This document shows positions 24,921 to 32,862 of a stretch of DNA of 64,000 nucleotides, piece after piece. Origin of the DNA: an uncultured Prevotellaceae bacterium (GTDB lineage Bacteria > Bacteroidota > Bacteroidia > Bacteroidales > Bacteroidaceae). The stretch is from assembly GCA_946415365.1 (NCBI GenBank), contig CAMKSE010000001.1, positions 186,001 to 250,000 on the forward strand, read 5' to 3'. The first letter of the stretch is position 1, and each line of letters begins with the position of its first letter. The translations under genes were made by a program, and so were the position numbers. The notes below the pieces were generated by a model. That model worked only from the letters and a program-made list of their open reading frames with translations. It did not search any database and was not told the origin of the DNA.

Positions 24921-25535
24921 ATGGCAAACATTTTGAAATCATTTTTCAGTCAGTGTGCACGGCCAAAGGGAGCACTCGGACGTGTAATGCTGAGTTTCAT
25001 GAATTATACACATGCCCCGCTGACCAACTGGGGACTGAAGCTTGTGGATGTGCAAGACGGATGGACTATGCTTGATGTGGGCTGTGGTGGAGGTTTTACT
25101 ATTCGCAGATTGCTGAAACGGAGCAAGGATGCGAAAGTATATGGTATCGACATCTCTGAGGAGAGTGTGGCGAAGGCCAAAAAGGTGAATGCAGAGGTGC
25201 TCGACAAACAGGTATTTGTCACTCTGGGGTCAGCCGAGAAACTACCTTACGAGGATGGGAAGTTCGATTTTGTGACGGCAGTCGAAACGGTATATTTCTG
25301 GCCCAATCTGCCTAATTGTCTGCAGGAGGTACGCCGCGTGCTGAAGCCTAACGGTAAGTTCGCCATTTTAGTAGAAGTGGTAGACAGCGATTCCAAGTGG
25401 ACAAGCGTAGTTGAAGGCATGACAGCCTATTCGCCGGAGGATCTGAAAAAACTACTCGACGAAGCAGGTTTCACCCAGACGGAAATCCACCGTAAGAAAC
25501 CAACGTATGCCACAATCATTGGCGTGAAAGCATAA
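24921..25535 (+). CDS. Class I SAM-dependent methyltransferase
   Basis: 204 aa. SAM-binding motif I is MLDVGCGGGFTIRRLL at ~48-63, acidic motif II YGIDISEESVAKAKK, then VTLGSAEKLPYEDGKFDFVT and the post-III stretch EVRRVLKPNGKFAI, typical of Methyltransf_11/25 enzymes acting on small molecules or quinone-like substrates. It is cotranscribed with the upstream membrane protein. The acceptor cannot be assigned. Confidence 0.82.
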   Translation: MANILKSFFSQCARPKGALGRVMLSFMNYTHAPLTNWGLKLVDVQDGWTMLDVGCGGGFTIRRLLKRSKDAKVYGIDISEESVAKAKKVNAEVLDKQVFVTLGSAEKLPYEDGKFDFVTAVETVYFWPNLPNCLQEVRRVLKPNGKFAILVEVVDSDSKWTSVVEGMTAYSPEDLKKLLDEAGFTQTEIHRKKPTYATIIGVKA

Positions 25536-25573
25536 TTTTGCTTCTTTGCAACTGAGTTGCGAAATATTTTTCG

Positions 25574-25581
25574 TACCTTTG
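25574..25581 (+). promoter_or_regulatory. -7 box placed 8 bp from the permease ATG
   Basis: TACCTTTG ends 7 bp before the ATG at 25589, so the transcript should start at or within a few bases of the start codon (leaderless or nearly so). Confidence 0.6.
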
Positions 25582-25588
25582 CCACCCG

Positions 25589-26830
25589 ATGGATATACAG
25601 AGTTTCTTCATATCACTTCTGAACGTGGTCTGCGAAATGGCTCCCTATCTGCTGTTGGGATTCTTCATCGCAGGAGTGCTGCACGTATTCGTGCCGCAGA
25701 AGTTCTATGCCAACTATCTTTCGCGTAACAATAAGCTGTCCGTTGTTTGGGCGGCGCTGCTGGGTGTGCCCTTGCCGCTGTGTTCATGTGGAGTCATCCC
25801 CACCGCTATAGGACTAAGGAACGAGAAGGCGTCGAAGGGAGCCATTGCCTCGTTTCTGATTGCCACACCTCAAACTGGCATCGACTCTATTCTGGCCACG
25901 TTCTCGCTGATGGGACTGGGCTTTGCCATTATCCGTCCTACAGCGGCACTTATCACTGGTGTTTGTGGAGGATTGCTGGTAAACCGTCTGGTTCGCGAGG
26001 ATGACGTGAAGGAGGATGTGTCCGTTGCATGCCAAGTAGAAAGCGGAAACAGAATTTGGCGCGTACTGAAGTATGCCTATTATGATATGCTTCGCGACAT
26101 AGGCCTGCGACTGCTTATTGGACTTGTTGTTGCGGCATTGATTCAGGTAGCTGTACCTGATGAGTTTTTCCTCAGTTTCGGCAGTCAACCACTGTTGCAG
26201 ATGCTGGTAATCTTGGTAATCGCCGTACCTATGTATATCTGCTCGACGGGTAGTATTCCCGTGGCAGCAGCCCTGATGATGAAAGGACTCTCGCCAGGAG
26301 CGGCACTAGTGATGTTGATGGCCGGGCCTGCGGTAAATCTCGCCTCTATCCTCGTGGTTCATAAGTCGATGGGGCGTCGCTTTACATCGATTTATCTGAT
26401 GACCATTGTTGGTTTCGCAGTTCTATTCGGCCTGCTGCTCAATGCTACGGGAATCGACTTCTCCGTCGCTGCCCAAGATGCTTGCTGCATGAGCACATCC
26501 GCCTTGCCCAGTACGTTCAAGATTATTTGCGCCACAGTATTAACATTATTAATTATATTTGCTCTTATGATGAAGTTTTTCAGTAAGTTTACCGCCCAAA
26601 AGCCCTTAGACCCCGACGTGATCGTTTATCGCGTTGAGGACATGCATTGCAGCCATTGTGAGGCCGCCGTAGTCCGTGCCGTCGAGGAAGTGCCAGGCGT
26701 AGAGAAAGCCAAGGCAAACGCCTCTGCCAATACCCTCACCATCAAAGGTCTCGCTACTGAAGAGGCTATCCGTGCTGCCGTTGAGGGTATCGGCTATATG
26801 TTCAAGGGACGGAGCAGCGAGAGCCGTTAA
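25589..26830 (+). CDS. SO_0444-type Cu/Zn efflux permease with C-terminal HMA domain
   Basis: 413 aa. A two-part membrane permease (DUF318/ArsP-like) with PLPLCSCGVIPTAIGLR at ~58-74, whose CSCG motif is conserved, and the symmetrical PMYICSTGSIPVAAALM in the second half. A Cys-rich loop (DACCMSTSALPS) and a C-terminal heavy-metal-associated domain with MHCSHCEAAVV (CxxC) match the SO_0444 family of copper/zinc efflux transporters. The last residues (RSSESR) and the stop codon come from a palindromic element inserted at the 3' end. Predicted inner membrane metal export. No regulator is adjacent. Confidence 0.83.
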   Translation: MDIQSFFISLLNVVCEMAPYLLLGFFIAGVLHVFVPQKFYANYLSRNNKLSVVWAALLGVPLPLCSCGVIPTAIGLRNEKASKGAIASFLIATPQTGIDSILATFSLMGLGFAIIRPTAALITGVCGGLLVNRLVREDDVKEDVSVACQVESGNRIWRVLKYAYYDMLRDIGLRLLIGLVVAALIQVAVPDEFFLSFGSQPLLQMLVILVIAVPMYICSTGSIPVAAALMMKGLSPGAALVMLMAGPAVNLASILVVHKSMGRRFTSIYLMTIVGFAVLFGLLLNATGIDFSVAAQDACCMSTSALPSTFKIICATVLTLLIIFALMMKFFSKFTAQKPLDPDVIVYRVEDMHCSHCEAAVVRAVEEVPGVEKAKANASANTLTIKGLATEEAIRAAVEGIGYMFKGRSSESR

Positions 26831-26875
26831 GCTCGCTTAAACGGCCGAGTCGTGACGGAGCTCGACATAGTCAAA
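26811..26875 (+). repeat. Palindromic element copy spanning the permease stop codon
   Basis: Starts GGAGCAGCGAGAGCCGTTAA, loop region GCTCGC, then TTAAACGGCCGAGTCG and TGACGGAGCTCGACATAGTC AAA. About 86% identical by eye to the copy at 38339. It provides the final codons and stop of the permease. Confidence 0.75.
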
Positions 26876-26896
26876 GGAAAGGCATGAAGTCCTTAC

Positions 26897-26986
26897 CTAT
26901 GCTTTATGGTTGTAGTATCTGATGAGCAGGGCTACGCCTGTGAAAGCAAGGACGAATTCGAGGGCTACGATAAAGATATACTGCAT
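26897..26986 (-). CDS. 29-aa membrane peptide downstream of the flavodoxin-like gene
   Basis: MQYIFIVALEFVLAFTGVAL ... then IRYYNHKA: one hydrophobic helix with a basic C-terminus. It begins 13 bp after the stop of the riboswitch-controlled flavodoxin-like gene, on the same strand. No family recognised. The position and clean single-helix composition are the only support. Confidence 0.35.
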   Translation of the reverse strand: MQYIFIVALEFVLAFTGVALLIRYYNHKA

Positions 26987-26999
26987 AATGGTAATGGTT

Positions 27000-27401
27000 T
27001 TATAAGTTAGGCGAAATGGCGCAGATCCAATTATCAAGGTTTTGCCCAGAAGTGCCGCTATAGAGCTGGTCACCGATGATATGTGCACCCTGATTCATGA
27101 GTCTGTCACACAACTCCTTGGTTATGGTTCCACAATCCCGTTTGTTTCCCTGAGCCACAATGACAGCAATGTTCTTACCACTTAAATCAACTTCGCTTAA
27201 CAGCAAATAAACATACTGCCAATGTGGTGACAGTTTGCCACCATCCTGAAACTCGATGATAAGGACGAGACTCTGGCTGTTCTCGATCTGTCTGACGTTC
27301 ATACTCTGGACGCTGACGGTCTCAGCACCCAACTTGTCGGCTATCTCTTCAGCAATAGCCTGACAGCTGTCGTACACGACGACGATTGATTCATGTTTCA
27401 T
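27000..27401 (-). CDS. Short flavodoxin-like protein lacking the FMN phosphate loop
   Basis: 133 aa from the Met at 27401 (an upstream in-frame Met at 27515 would add unrelated residues). Aligns by eye with the intact flavodoxin at 22991: IVVVYDSCQAIAEEIADKLG, VSVQSMNVRQIENSQSLVLI, EVDLSGKNIAVIVAQGNKRD, NQGAHIIGD and the end WICAISPNL. The phosphate loop (S-S-T-G-T in the paralog) is missing after VVYD, and the Trp/Tyr flavin-stacking loops are altered, so FMN binding is doubtful. It lies downstream of a cobalamin riboswitch. Flavodoxins reduce cob(II)alamin for methionine synthase in other bacteria, which suggests a B12-linked role, but that is inference. Confidence 0.7.
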   Translation of the reverse strand: MKHESIVVVYDSCQAIAEEIADKLGAETVSVQSMNVRQIENSQSLVLIIEFQDGGKLSPHWQYVYLLLSEVDLSGKNIAVIVAQGNKRDCGTITKELCDRLMNQGAHIIGDQLYSGTSGQNLDNWICAISPNL

Positions 27402-27599
27402 ATCTCTAATGTTCTGAATACTCGTTAAAAGGGGAAACGTTGTCTCACGACAGGCTGCCCCGATAAACTTATACAATAATACACGTATGCGCACATGGCT
27501 GCGCAGAACCAACAAAGAGACTACATGACAGTCCTTTTCGATTCATTTATCACACAAAAATGTTAGTTTCGCCTCACGCCCTTACATCGAGGGTCGTTT

Positions 27600-27845
27600 G
27601 GCATGTTACCGAAAAAGGCTGGTCTTCAGACTTTCCTCCACTCCCAAGCGCCTTCTCAGACAATTGTCCAATGACGTGAACGCAATCAAGCGAAGCTTAA
27701 TGGCGTTATGCTTAGGAGCCATAACGGAGTTCACTGCTGCGGGACAGTCGGAGATTCACACTCCAGTTCCCAATTAATCGCGGCTAAGCGAACCTTTACG
27801 GGCGAAGGTCGAGGCTATGCCTCAACTTTCACATTGACTCTTTCC
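27600..27845 (-). promoter_or_regulatory. Cobalamin (AdoCbl-type) riboswitch
   Basis: On the minus strand the core reads TTGGGAACTGGAGTGTGAAT, CTCCGACTGTCCCGCAGCAG TGAAC, and, about 100 nt later, GGAAAGTCTGAAGACCAGCC. These are the conserved GGGAA, GNGAAxxCC, ACTGTCCCGC and AGTCnGAnGACCnGCC blocks of the cobalamin riboswitch. A -7 box (TACCTTTG, 27858-27865) gives a start near 27850. The gene downstream is the flavodoxin-like one at 27401, about 200 nt after the aptamer; cobalamin should lower its expression. Confidence 0.88.
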
Positions 27846-27857
27846 AGAATCACGTTG

Positions 27858-27865
27858 CAAAGGTA
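27858..27865 (-). promoter_or_regulatory. -7 box of the riboswitch transcript
   Basis: Minus-strand TACCTTTG just upstream of the cobalamin aptamer. Confidence 0.65.
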
Positions 27866-27915
27866 CGAATAAGTGAGCAAAATACCAAATTTTATTTGAA
27901 AAATTTCTAACGGAT

Positions 27916-27953
27916 GGAGCAGCGAGAGCCATCAAGCTTGCTTGAATATTGGC
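27916..27953 (+). repeat. Partial palindromic element
   Basis: GGAGCAGCGAGAGCCATCAA, then GCTTGCTTGAATATTGGC: the left half of the element seen at 26811 and 38339, with its own stem sequence (GCCA..AAG/CTTG..TGGC). The conserved right flank is not recognisable. It lies between the riboswitch promoter and the SMP-30 gene end. Confidence 0.5.
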
Positions 27954-27964
27954 TTTATAGCTCA

Positions 27965-28873
27965 TCATTGTACCCCATGCACAAGCATTTTTAGAGTATA
28001 AACGGATTTTGATGCGGTTATGAATAAGATGTTACGCTCTTTGCCGCCGAAGCAAACGTTGGCCGTCCAGTCTTCGGGGATGGGGAAATGGGCTATCTGC
28101 TGACCATCCTTGTCGAATACGGTCACGCCGTCGCCAGTCAGATAGATGTTCCCCCGGTCGTCTATCGTCATCCCGTCCGACCCCATGTCGGCAAACACCT
28201 GGCGGTTCGATAGGGAGCCGTCCGTCTGAATGTCATATTTCAGGATCCTGTTGGCCCTTGCCTCTGCAACATACAGATGTTTGCCGTCGGGCGTTCCTAC
28301 AAGACCATTGGGTTGGTTAAGCGTTGAGTCGAGCATGACCAACTGTTTGCCTTCAGGTGCCAGATAATACAGGCCTTCCACAGGCTGCTGGCGGGCTGTG
28401 TCGCGCGTCCAGTAGTCGCGCTTGAAATAAGGGTCGGTCAGATAATAGCTGCCATCCTTCGCGATCCATACATCGTTGGGGCCGTTCAGCAATTTTTCGC
28501 GGTAGTCGGTCACAAGTATATTGTGTTGACCTTTCATGTTGAACGACCAGAGCTGGTTGTCCATATCTGCGCAGGCTATCAGGTTGCCCTGTGCATCAAA
28601 GTACATCCCGTTAGAGCGACCGCTCTGATCAGTGAACAGCGTTATCTCTCCCGATTCGCAGTCCCAACGGTAAATCCTATTGTTAGGCTGGTCTGTGAAG
28701 TAGACGTTACCCATTGCATCTGCCGCAGGCCCTTCTGTAAAGCTATACGAATCTGCGAGTCTTACAGGTACTTCCCCTTCTACAACGATCTCATTTGAGT
28801 GAGCTGAAGCACATGCTGTCATGAGAATGGAGCATGCCAAAATTATTAGTGAGTTTGATAAACTTTCTTTCAT
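27965..28873 (-). CDS. SMP-30/gluconolactonase-family lipoprotein
   Basis: 302 aa with a lipoprotein signal ending SILMTACAS (Cys ~21). A six-bladed beta-propeller of the SMP-30/gluconolaconase/LRE group: metal ligands Glu in YSFTEGPAADAMGNVYFTD, Asn in LLNGPNDVWIAKDG, Asn in LNQPNGLVGTPDG and Asp in DGMTIDDRGNIYLTG. Such enzymes hydrolyse sugar lactones in the periplasm or cell surface with Ca(II) or Zn(II). It is the downstream gene of a pair with a flavin-reductase-like protein 17 bp upstream. The substrate is not known. Confidence 0.85.
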   Translation of the reverse strand: MKESLSNSLIILACSILMTACASAHSNEIVVEGEVPVRLADSYSFTEGPAADAMGNVYFTDQPNNRIYRWDCESGEITLFTDQSGRSNGMYFDAQGNLIACADMDNQLWSFNMKGQHNILVTDYREKLLNGPNDVWIAKDGSYYLTDPYFKRDYWTRDTARQQPVEGLYYLAPEGKQLVMLDSTLNQPNGLVGTPDGKHLYVAEARANRILKYDIQTDGSLSNRQVFADMGSDGMTIDDRGNIYLTGDGVTVFDKDGQQIAHFPIPEDWTANVCFGGKERNILFITASKSVYTLKMLVHGVQ

Positions 28874-28890
28874 ATTCGTGCTGTGCTATC

Positions 28891-29499
28891 TTACTTTTTC
28901 CAAGCGTTTATAACCTCGCCGATATACATGGAGTGAATGCCTGCAGGGAAGTTAGCATACATCTTCTTGGGCGCATCACTCTTGAAATACTGAGGATCAA
29001 AGGGTGCTGCATACATGATTTTGCACTCAATTACCATCGTAGCCTCGGTATAGTAAGGTGCTCCATTGGCAGTATAGGCCGTATGAAGCCCAAGTGCCTG
29101 AGCTTTGTCACCGTCGCGTCCGCTCTTGGTTCCCATGTAATTCAGAACCTTACTCTGTTCAACATCGAAGGCCATTACGGTAAAGTATTCTGCCTTGTCC
29201 ATGAACTCCTTAGTGTAGCGTTTCTCAGCGACATAGACCGTCAGGGCGGTACGTCCCCAGAGTGTTCCGATGCCACCCCAGCCGATGGTCATGGCATTGC
29301 TCTTCTCCTCGTCGCCAGCAGCCAGCAACTCAGCGTCGTGGAACCACTGGAAACCGTTCTCCGTGAAGTCCTCCCTCACGTTGAACTTCTTGAAACCGGA
29401 CAATTGGTGCTCACCATTGTCTTCTTCCTGAGCAAACGCAGGAGTGACAGCCATTGCGAAAATGGCTGTCAGTGCTGTGATAATTGTACTTTTCTTCAT
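28891..29499 (-). CDS. Exported flavin-reductase-like (FMN-binding split-barrel) protein
   Basis: 202 aa with a signal peptide (cleavage after TPAFA, ~23). NAMTIGWGGIGTLWGRTALT followed by VYVAEKRYTKEFMDKAEYFT and SGRDGDKAQALGL are typical of the flavin reductase/split-barrel family in Bacteroidetes. These normally bind FMN; a periplasmic location is unusual but seen in gut Bacteroidales. It precedes the SMP-30-like gene by 17 bp, so both are probably one operon. Partner and electron acceptor unknown. Confidence 0.8.
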   Translation of the reverse strand: MKKSTIITALTAIFAMAVTPAFAQEEDNGEHQLSGFKKFNVREDFTENGFQWFHDAELLAAGDEEKSNAMTIGWGGIGTLWGRTALTVYVAEKRYTKEFMDKAEYFTVMAFDVEQSKVLNYMGTKSGRDGDKAQALGLHTAYTANGAPYYTEATMVIECKIMYAAPFDPQYFKSDAPKKMYANFPAGIHSMYIGEVINAWKK

Positions 29500-29515
29500 A
29501 TTCGTCTAGTTTAAA

Positions 29516-29665
29516 TTAGTCGTTAATATAGGATTTCGTTGTCATGTCATAATACAGGGCCTCCAACTCGGCTAGAGTCAGTTTCTCAACGCTGTGTTCG
29601 ATGATGCGGATTAGTTCATCGCGCCGATGTTCATCAGTCTGATTGAATCTATTTATGTATGCCAT
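29516..29665 (-). CDS. 49-aa conserved small protein, paralog 1
   Basis: MAYINRFNQTDEHRRDELIR, IIEHSVEKLTLAELEALYYD, MTTKSYIND. The same protein recurs at 40391-40540 with about 85% identity, which shows that it is translated and selected. It is helical and acidic, with no membrane segment. A TACCTTTG box lies about 40 bp upstream on the minus strand. It ends 17 bp before the flavin-reductase-like gene. The family is not recognised; it might be an adaptor or a small regulator. Confidence 0.7.
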   Translation of the reverse strand: MAYINRFNQTDEHRRDELIRIIEHSVEKLTLAELEALYYDMTTKSYIND

Positions 29666-29734
29666 AACCACTTGAAAACATTAAAGTATCGTAATTATTG
29701 GCTACAAAGGTAGTAAATATTCATGGATTTTTCT

Positions 29735-29742
29735 TATATTTG
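29735..29742 (+). promoter_or_regulatory. -7 box for carbonic anhydrase
   Basis: TATATTTG; predicts a start near 29749, which favours the ATG at 29769 over the one at 29757. Confidence 0.55.
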
Positions 29743-29768
29743 CCCATTGATTTAATATGTTTTGTGAT

Positions 29769-30314
29769 ATGATAGACCAGATTATCGACTTCAATAAGAG
29801 CTTCGTGGCACAAAAAGGCTACGAGAAATATCTGACCGACAAGTACCCAGACAAGAAACTGGCAGTACTGTCTTGTATGGACACCAGACTGACTGAACTT
29901 CTCCCTGCGGCCCTCGGTCTGAAGAACGGTGATGCCAAGATTATCAAGAATGCAGGAGGCTTGGTGATTTCTGCTTTCGATTCTGCCATGCGTAGCCTTA
30001 TCGTAGCCATCTACGAGCTGGGTGTAGAGGAAATCATGGTGGTGGCTCATTCGCATTGCGGAGCCTGCCACATGAGCTATGACCACTTCCATCATGAGAT
30101 GATTGCCCGTGGCGTGACAGATGAAACGCTCGACACCATCCGCAAGTGTGGCATCAATCTGGATCATTGGCTAGAGGGCTTCAAGGATACGCCTGAATCC
30201 GTCCGCAAGACTGTTGAGACGATCAAGACCCACCCGCTGGTGCCGAAGGATATCGTGGTTCGTGGGTTTATCATTGATTCAGAAACAGGAGCATTGGAAG
30301 AGGTTAAAGCATAG
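29769..30314 (+). CDS. can: Beta-carbonic anhydrase
   Basis: 181 aa from the ATG at 29769 (MIDQIIDFNKSFVAQKGYEK). Zinc ligands are Cys in LSCMDTRL, and His and Cys in VVAHSHCGACHM; the Asp-Arg dyad is the DTR of CMDTR. This short type matches class III-like beta-carbonic anhydrases of Bacteroidales. It interconverts CO2 and bicarbonate in the cytoplasm, supplying bicarbonate for carboxylations. The gene is divergent from the 49-aa small gene and has its own promoter. Confidence 0.88.
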   Translation: MIDQIIDFNKSFVAQKGYEKYLTDKYPDKKLAVLSCMDTRLTELLPAALGLKNGDAKIIKNAGGLVISAFDSAMRSLIVAIYELGVEEIMVVAHSHCGACHMSYDHFHHEMIARGVTDETLDTIRKCGINLDHWLEGFKDTPESVRKTVETIKTHPLVPKDIVVRGFIIDSETGALEEVKA

Positions 30315-30488
30315 CCCCCAATAAATATAATAATGTAGGAAACGCAAGGGCGGGAACCGAGACCGAAGATGTCTGCACGGCTTCTCGCTCTTTTTTTGTG
30401 ACGTTTTGTTACTTTTAACGGCAAAAGCGAATAACTTTGCGAAATTATTCTTATCTTTGCACCCATTAGAGCAATAAAGCGAAACAAT

Positions 30489-30778
30489 ATGCCAGAGATA
30501 AGTAAATTCTACGGAATCATCATATATATGTATATCGATGACCACCGCTCGGCCCTTGGAACGCTTGCCTAAGCAAGAATCCGTCCCATTTCCATGTGTG
30601 GTACGACGACTACCAGGCCGAAATCACCATCAAGGAAGGAATTGTACGTGGCGAAATGCCTCGTCGGGCTTTGCGTCTTGTCTTTGAATGGCTCGATTTG
30701 CATCGCGATGAATTGTTGGAGAACTGGGAACGCCTGTCGAACAGCGAGGCTGCCAAGAAGATTGCACCTTTGGAATGA
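30489..30778 (+). pseudogene. DUF4160 gene interrupted by a short palindromic insert
   Basis: The start MPEISKFYGIIIYMYIDDH and the end HFHVWYDDYQAEITIKEGIV, then RGEMPRRALRLVFEWLDLHR, belong to one DUF4160 protein (~85 aa). Between them about 35 extra bases (30543-30584, including CTCGGCCC and the stem CGCTTGC/GCAAGAAT) shift the frame and bring in a TAA. A downstream ATG at 30596 could still give a 60-aa product. DUF4160 often pairs with DUF2442, as here, and the pair is regarded as a possible toxin-antitoxin-like unit. A TATCTTTG box lies ~30 bp upstream. Confidence 0.72.
30543..30584 (-). repeat. Putative short palindromic element inside the DUF4160 gene
   Basis: On the minus strand: GGATTCTTGC, loop TTAG, GCAAGCGTTCC, then AAGGGCCGAGCGG. 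The trailing GCCGAGCG is shared with the main palindromic family; the left flank is missing, so the membership is tentative. Confidence 0.45.
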
Positions 30779-30796
30779 ATATAGGAGGAAAAGAAT

Positions 30797-31048
30797 ATGA
30801 CAACAAACAATCCATTGCTCAAAGTCGTAGCCGCCGAGTACGTGCGCGACTACACGCTGCGCCTGACGTTCAACACGGGCGAGGTGCGGCTGGTGGACTT
30901 TACGCCGCTGATGCAAAAGGGCATCTGCCGCAAGCTCCAAGACCTCGACTACTTCAAGTCGTTCCGCCTCGACCCGTTCACCGTCGACTGGAACGACGAG
31001 ATAGGCTTCGCACCGCGATACTTGTATGAGAGGGGAATAGCGGCATAG
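30797..31048 (+). CDS. DUF2442 family protein
   Basis: 83 aa. The DUF2442 motif is clear: VVAAEYVRDYTLRLTFNTGE, VRLVDFTPLM, FKSFRLDPFTVDWNDEIGFA PRYLYERG. It starts 18 bp after the DUF4160 stop. Members are thought to be partners of DUF4160 (antitoxin-like or DNA-binding). With DUF4160 damaged, this gene may be an orphan. A 17-bp perfect hairpin ends the unit. Confidence 0.82.
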   Translation: MTTNNPLLKVVAAEYVRDYTLRLTFNTGEVRLVDFTPLMQKGICRKLQDLDYFKSFRLDPFTVDWNDEIGFAPRYLYERGIAA

Positions 31049-31096
31049 TAATCTATAAGATATAGGGCGGAAAACTAAACACGCCTGATTGCTATA

Positions 31097-31137
31097 CGAA
31101 AGTTGCCTAATCTCCCATCAAGATTAGGCAACTTTCG
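31097..31137 (+). terminator. 17-bp perfect hairpin after DUF2442
   Basis: CGAAAGTTGCCTAATCT pairs perfectly with AGATTAGGCAACTTTCG around CCCATCA, followed by ATTTT. Probable terminator, unusually long. Confidence 0.75.
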
Positions 31138-31278
31138 ATTTTGAAGGGATATCACATGAGAAAGATCGCCACAAGGGAACGGCCTCTAATATATAATAAT
31201 GTGGAGAAACAAAGAGCGGGAATTGGGGTCGAGGAGGGTCGGTGAGGATTCCACACTCTTTATCTTTCAATTCTTCTG

Positions 31279-32862
31279 TTATTTTTCTATTGTCACGTAA
31301 CTGGCTTTCAATTCTTCTTTGGCATTAGTCGAATATGTTTTCAAGACCTTCAATTTCCGATCTTCTGACACCAACATAACCTGTATTCCATTCAAACGTT
31401 CAACATGTATATTTGAGAAAAGCTTAACAGAATAGTAATCACGTTCTAATTGCTCTATGAATTTCTTGGCTCTTTGCATCTCTGCATCTGAGGGATATTT
31501 CTTCGATACTGTATTGGTTTTCCTATTCAATGACTTTGATTTTGCATTTAGTGCGGCCATTTTCCTGTCATATTCAGCTTTATTTATTTGACGGTATGCA
31601 TAAAGCCTATGAAGGACTTCCATTTCATAACCAATACTACCTACTCCAAGCATCATGCCCATTGCATCTCTTTCAAATCCAGGTTCGGTATTAATTCCAA
31701 GTTTCTCATTTATCAGGTAATATGCCCATCTTCGAACTCCCTCACTTTCTGACTTGATGTTATAGGCATTATGCTCAAAATCATAAAGCATTGTTGCTCC
31801 TTTCATCTTTTCTTCATCTTCATAGGCAGCATAACTATAGTTTACGGCAACACCAATCAACTTGCCGTCTTTATCTAACACGTAAGGCCGCTTATCATCA
31901 TTATAGTGAAATCTGTAGTCTGGGTATTTGTCTGATTTGTAATAATTCTCTTCTTTTGGAAACGAAGTCACAACATGCTCTAAGCTTCCATTTTTGTCAA
32001 CATTCTGCAGCCATTTCCATTCTTCTGCCCCGATGCCTTCATACCAAGGGTTGAAAACGGTCACAGGCTCGTCGGCCAAGAGAGGATTCTTGATAGTTAT
32101 ATCTATCTTCTTTTTCTTTAGTCTTTCGGTATAATTGGCGTAATTGTAAGCAACATCTTCATGCCTTTCAATAGGACTCGGAATGCCAAGAGCAGTTCCC
32201 ATTTCCCTGCCATCGCCAGTATAGCCATCTTTTGCTATAGTTGTTGTCAAGACTTTCCCTCTATCGGTTAAGTTTAGAAAACTTTGTAGTTCATCAGCTT
32301 CTTCGTCCAGTTCCTTCATGTATATGGGGATGGCATTCATGCAGTTCTTTCCCACTTTCAGCTTCTCCTTTTCCTTATCTCCCCAAGGACTACCATGCCT
32401 TTTCATTAGTTCGTTAAAGATAAAGATTTGTTTTTCATCTGTAAGTTTCTCTCCCTTTAGGGCTTTGATAGCTTCAACTTGAGACTTTACTGCTTGTACT
32501 ACTTTCAATCGATATTCGGCATATTGCCTTTTCATATCAACCTTGCGCTGATTAGCCGCAGTATCCTCTACTTCAACATTCTTTATTGTAAGTGTTGGAT
32601 AGATAGCCATTCGATTGCTAAACCTATAATGGTCTTTAGGGTAGTTAGGAATTGAAACTGGAATCGTAACATCGCCAGCAGAGACACCGCCAAAAGCAGT
32701 TACTTTTGCCTCGTCAACAGGATAAAACATAATGGTAGAATCCTGTATGATTAAAGCGCGTTCATAATACTCCCGCCCATTATATTCAATAAATTTTTGG
32801 GCGGAACTGGTCTGAATATAAACAAACAGACAAACAACATAAAGAATTATTTTCATAAGCAC
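31279..32862 (-). CDS. Exported protein of unknown function, AT-rich
   Basis: 527 aa with a signal peptide (IILYVVCLFVYIQTSSAQ). I recognise no catalytic family. The first part is a possible beta domain (YNGREYYERALIIQDSTIMF), the middle is helical and charged, and the C-terminal ~80 residues (KAEYDRKMAALNAKSKSLNR ... KKYPSDAEMQRAKKFIEQLE) look coiled. Its start overlaps the end of the upstream gene by 10 bp, so they form one operon. Base composition is clearly lower in GC than in neighbouring genes, suggesting transfer. Predicted periplasmic or surface-exposed; no lipobox. Confidence 0.6.
   Translation of the reverse strand: MLMKIILYVVCLFVYIQTSSAQKFIEYNGREYYERALIIQDSTIMFYPVDEAKVTAFGGVSAGDVTIPVSIPNYPKDHYRFSNRMAIYPTLTIKNVEVEDTAANQRKVDMKRQYAEYRLKVVQAVKSQVEAIKALKGEKLTDEKQIFIFNELMKRHGSPWGDKEKEKLKVGKNCMNAIPIYMKELDEEADELQSFLNLTDRGKVLTTTIAKDGYTGDGREMGTALGIPSPIERHEDVAYNYANYTERLKKKKIDITIKNPLLADEPVTVFNPWYEGIGAEEWKWLQNVDKNGSLEHVVTSFPKEENYYKSDKYPDYRFHYNDDKRPYVLDKDGKLIGVAVNYSYAAYEDEEKMKGATMLYDFEHNAYNIKSESEGVRRWAYYLINEKLGINTEPGFERDAMGMMLGVGSIGYEMEVLHRLYAYRQINKAEYDRKMAALNAKSKSLNRKTNTVSKKYPSDAEMQRAKKFIEQLERDYYSVKLFSNIHVERLNGIQVMLVSEDRKLKVLKTYSTNAKEELKASYVTIEK

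Noticed and set aside
27402..27515. N-terminal extension of the flavodoxin-like protein
   Set aside because: The added residues have no similarity to flavodoxin and precede a good internal Met.
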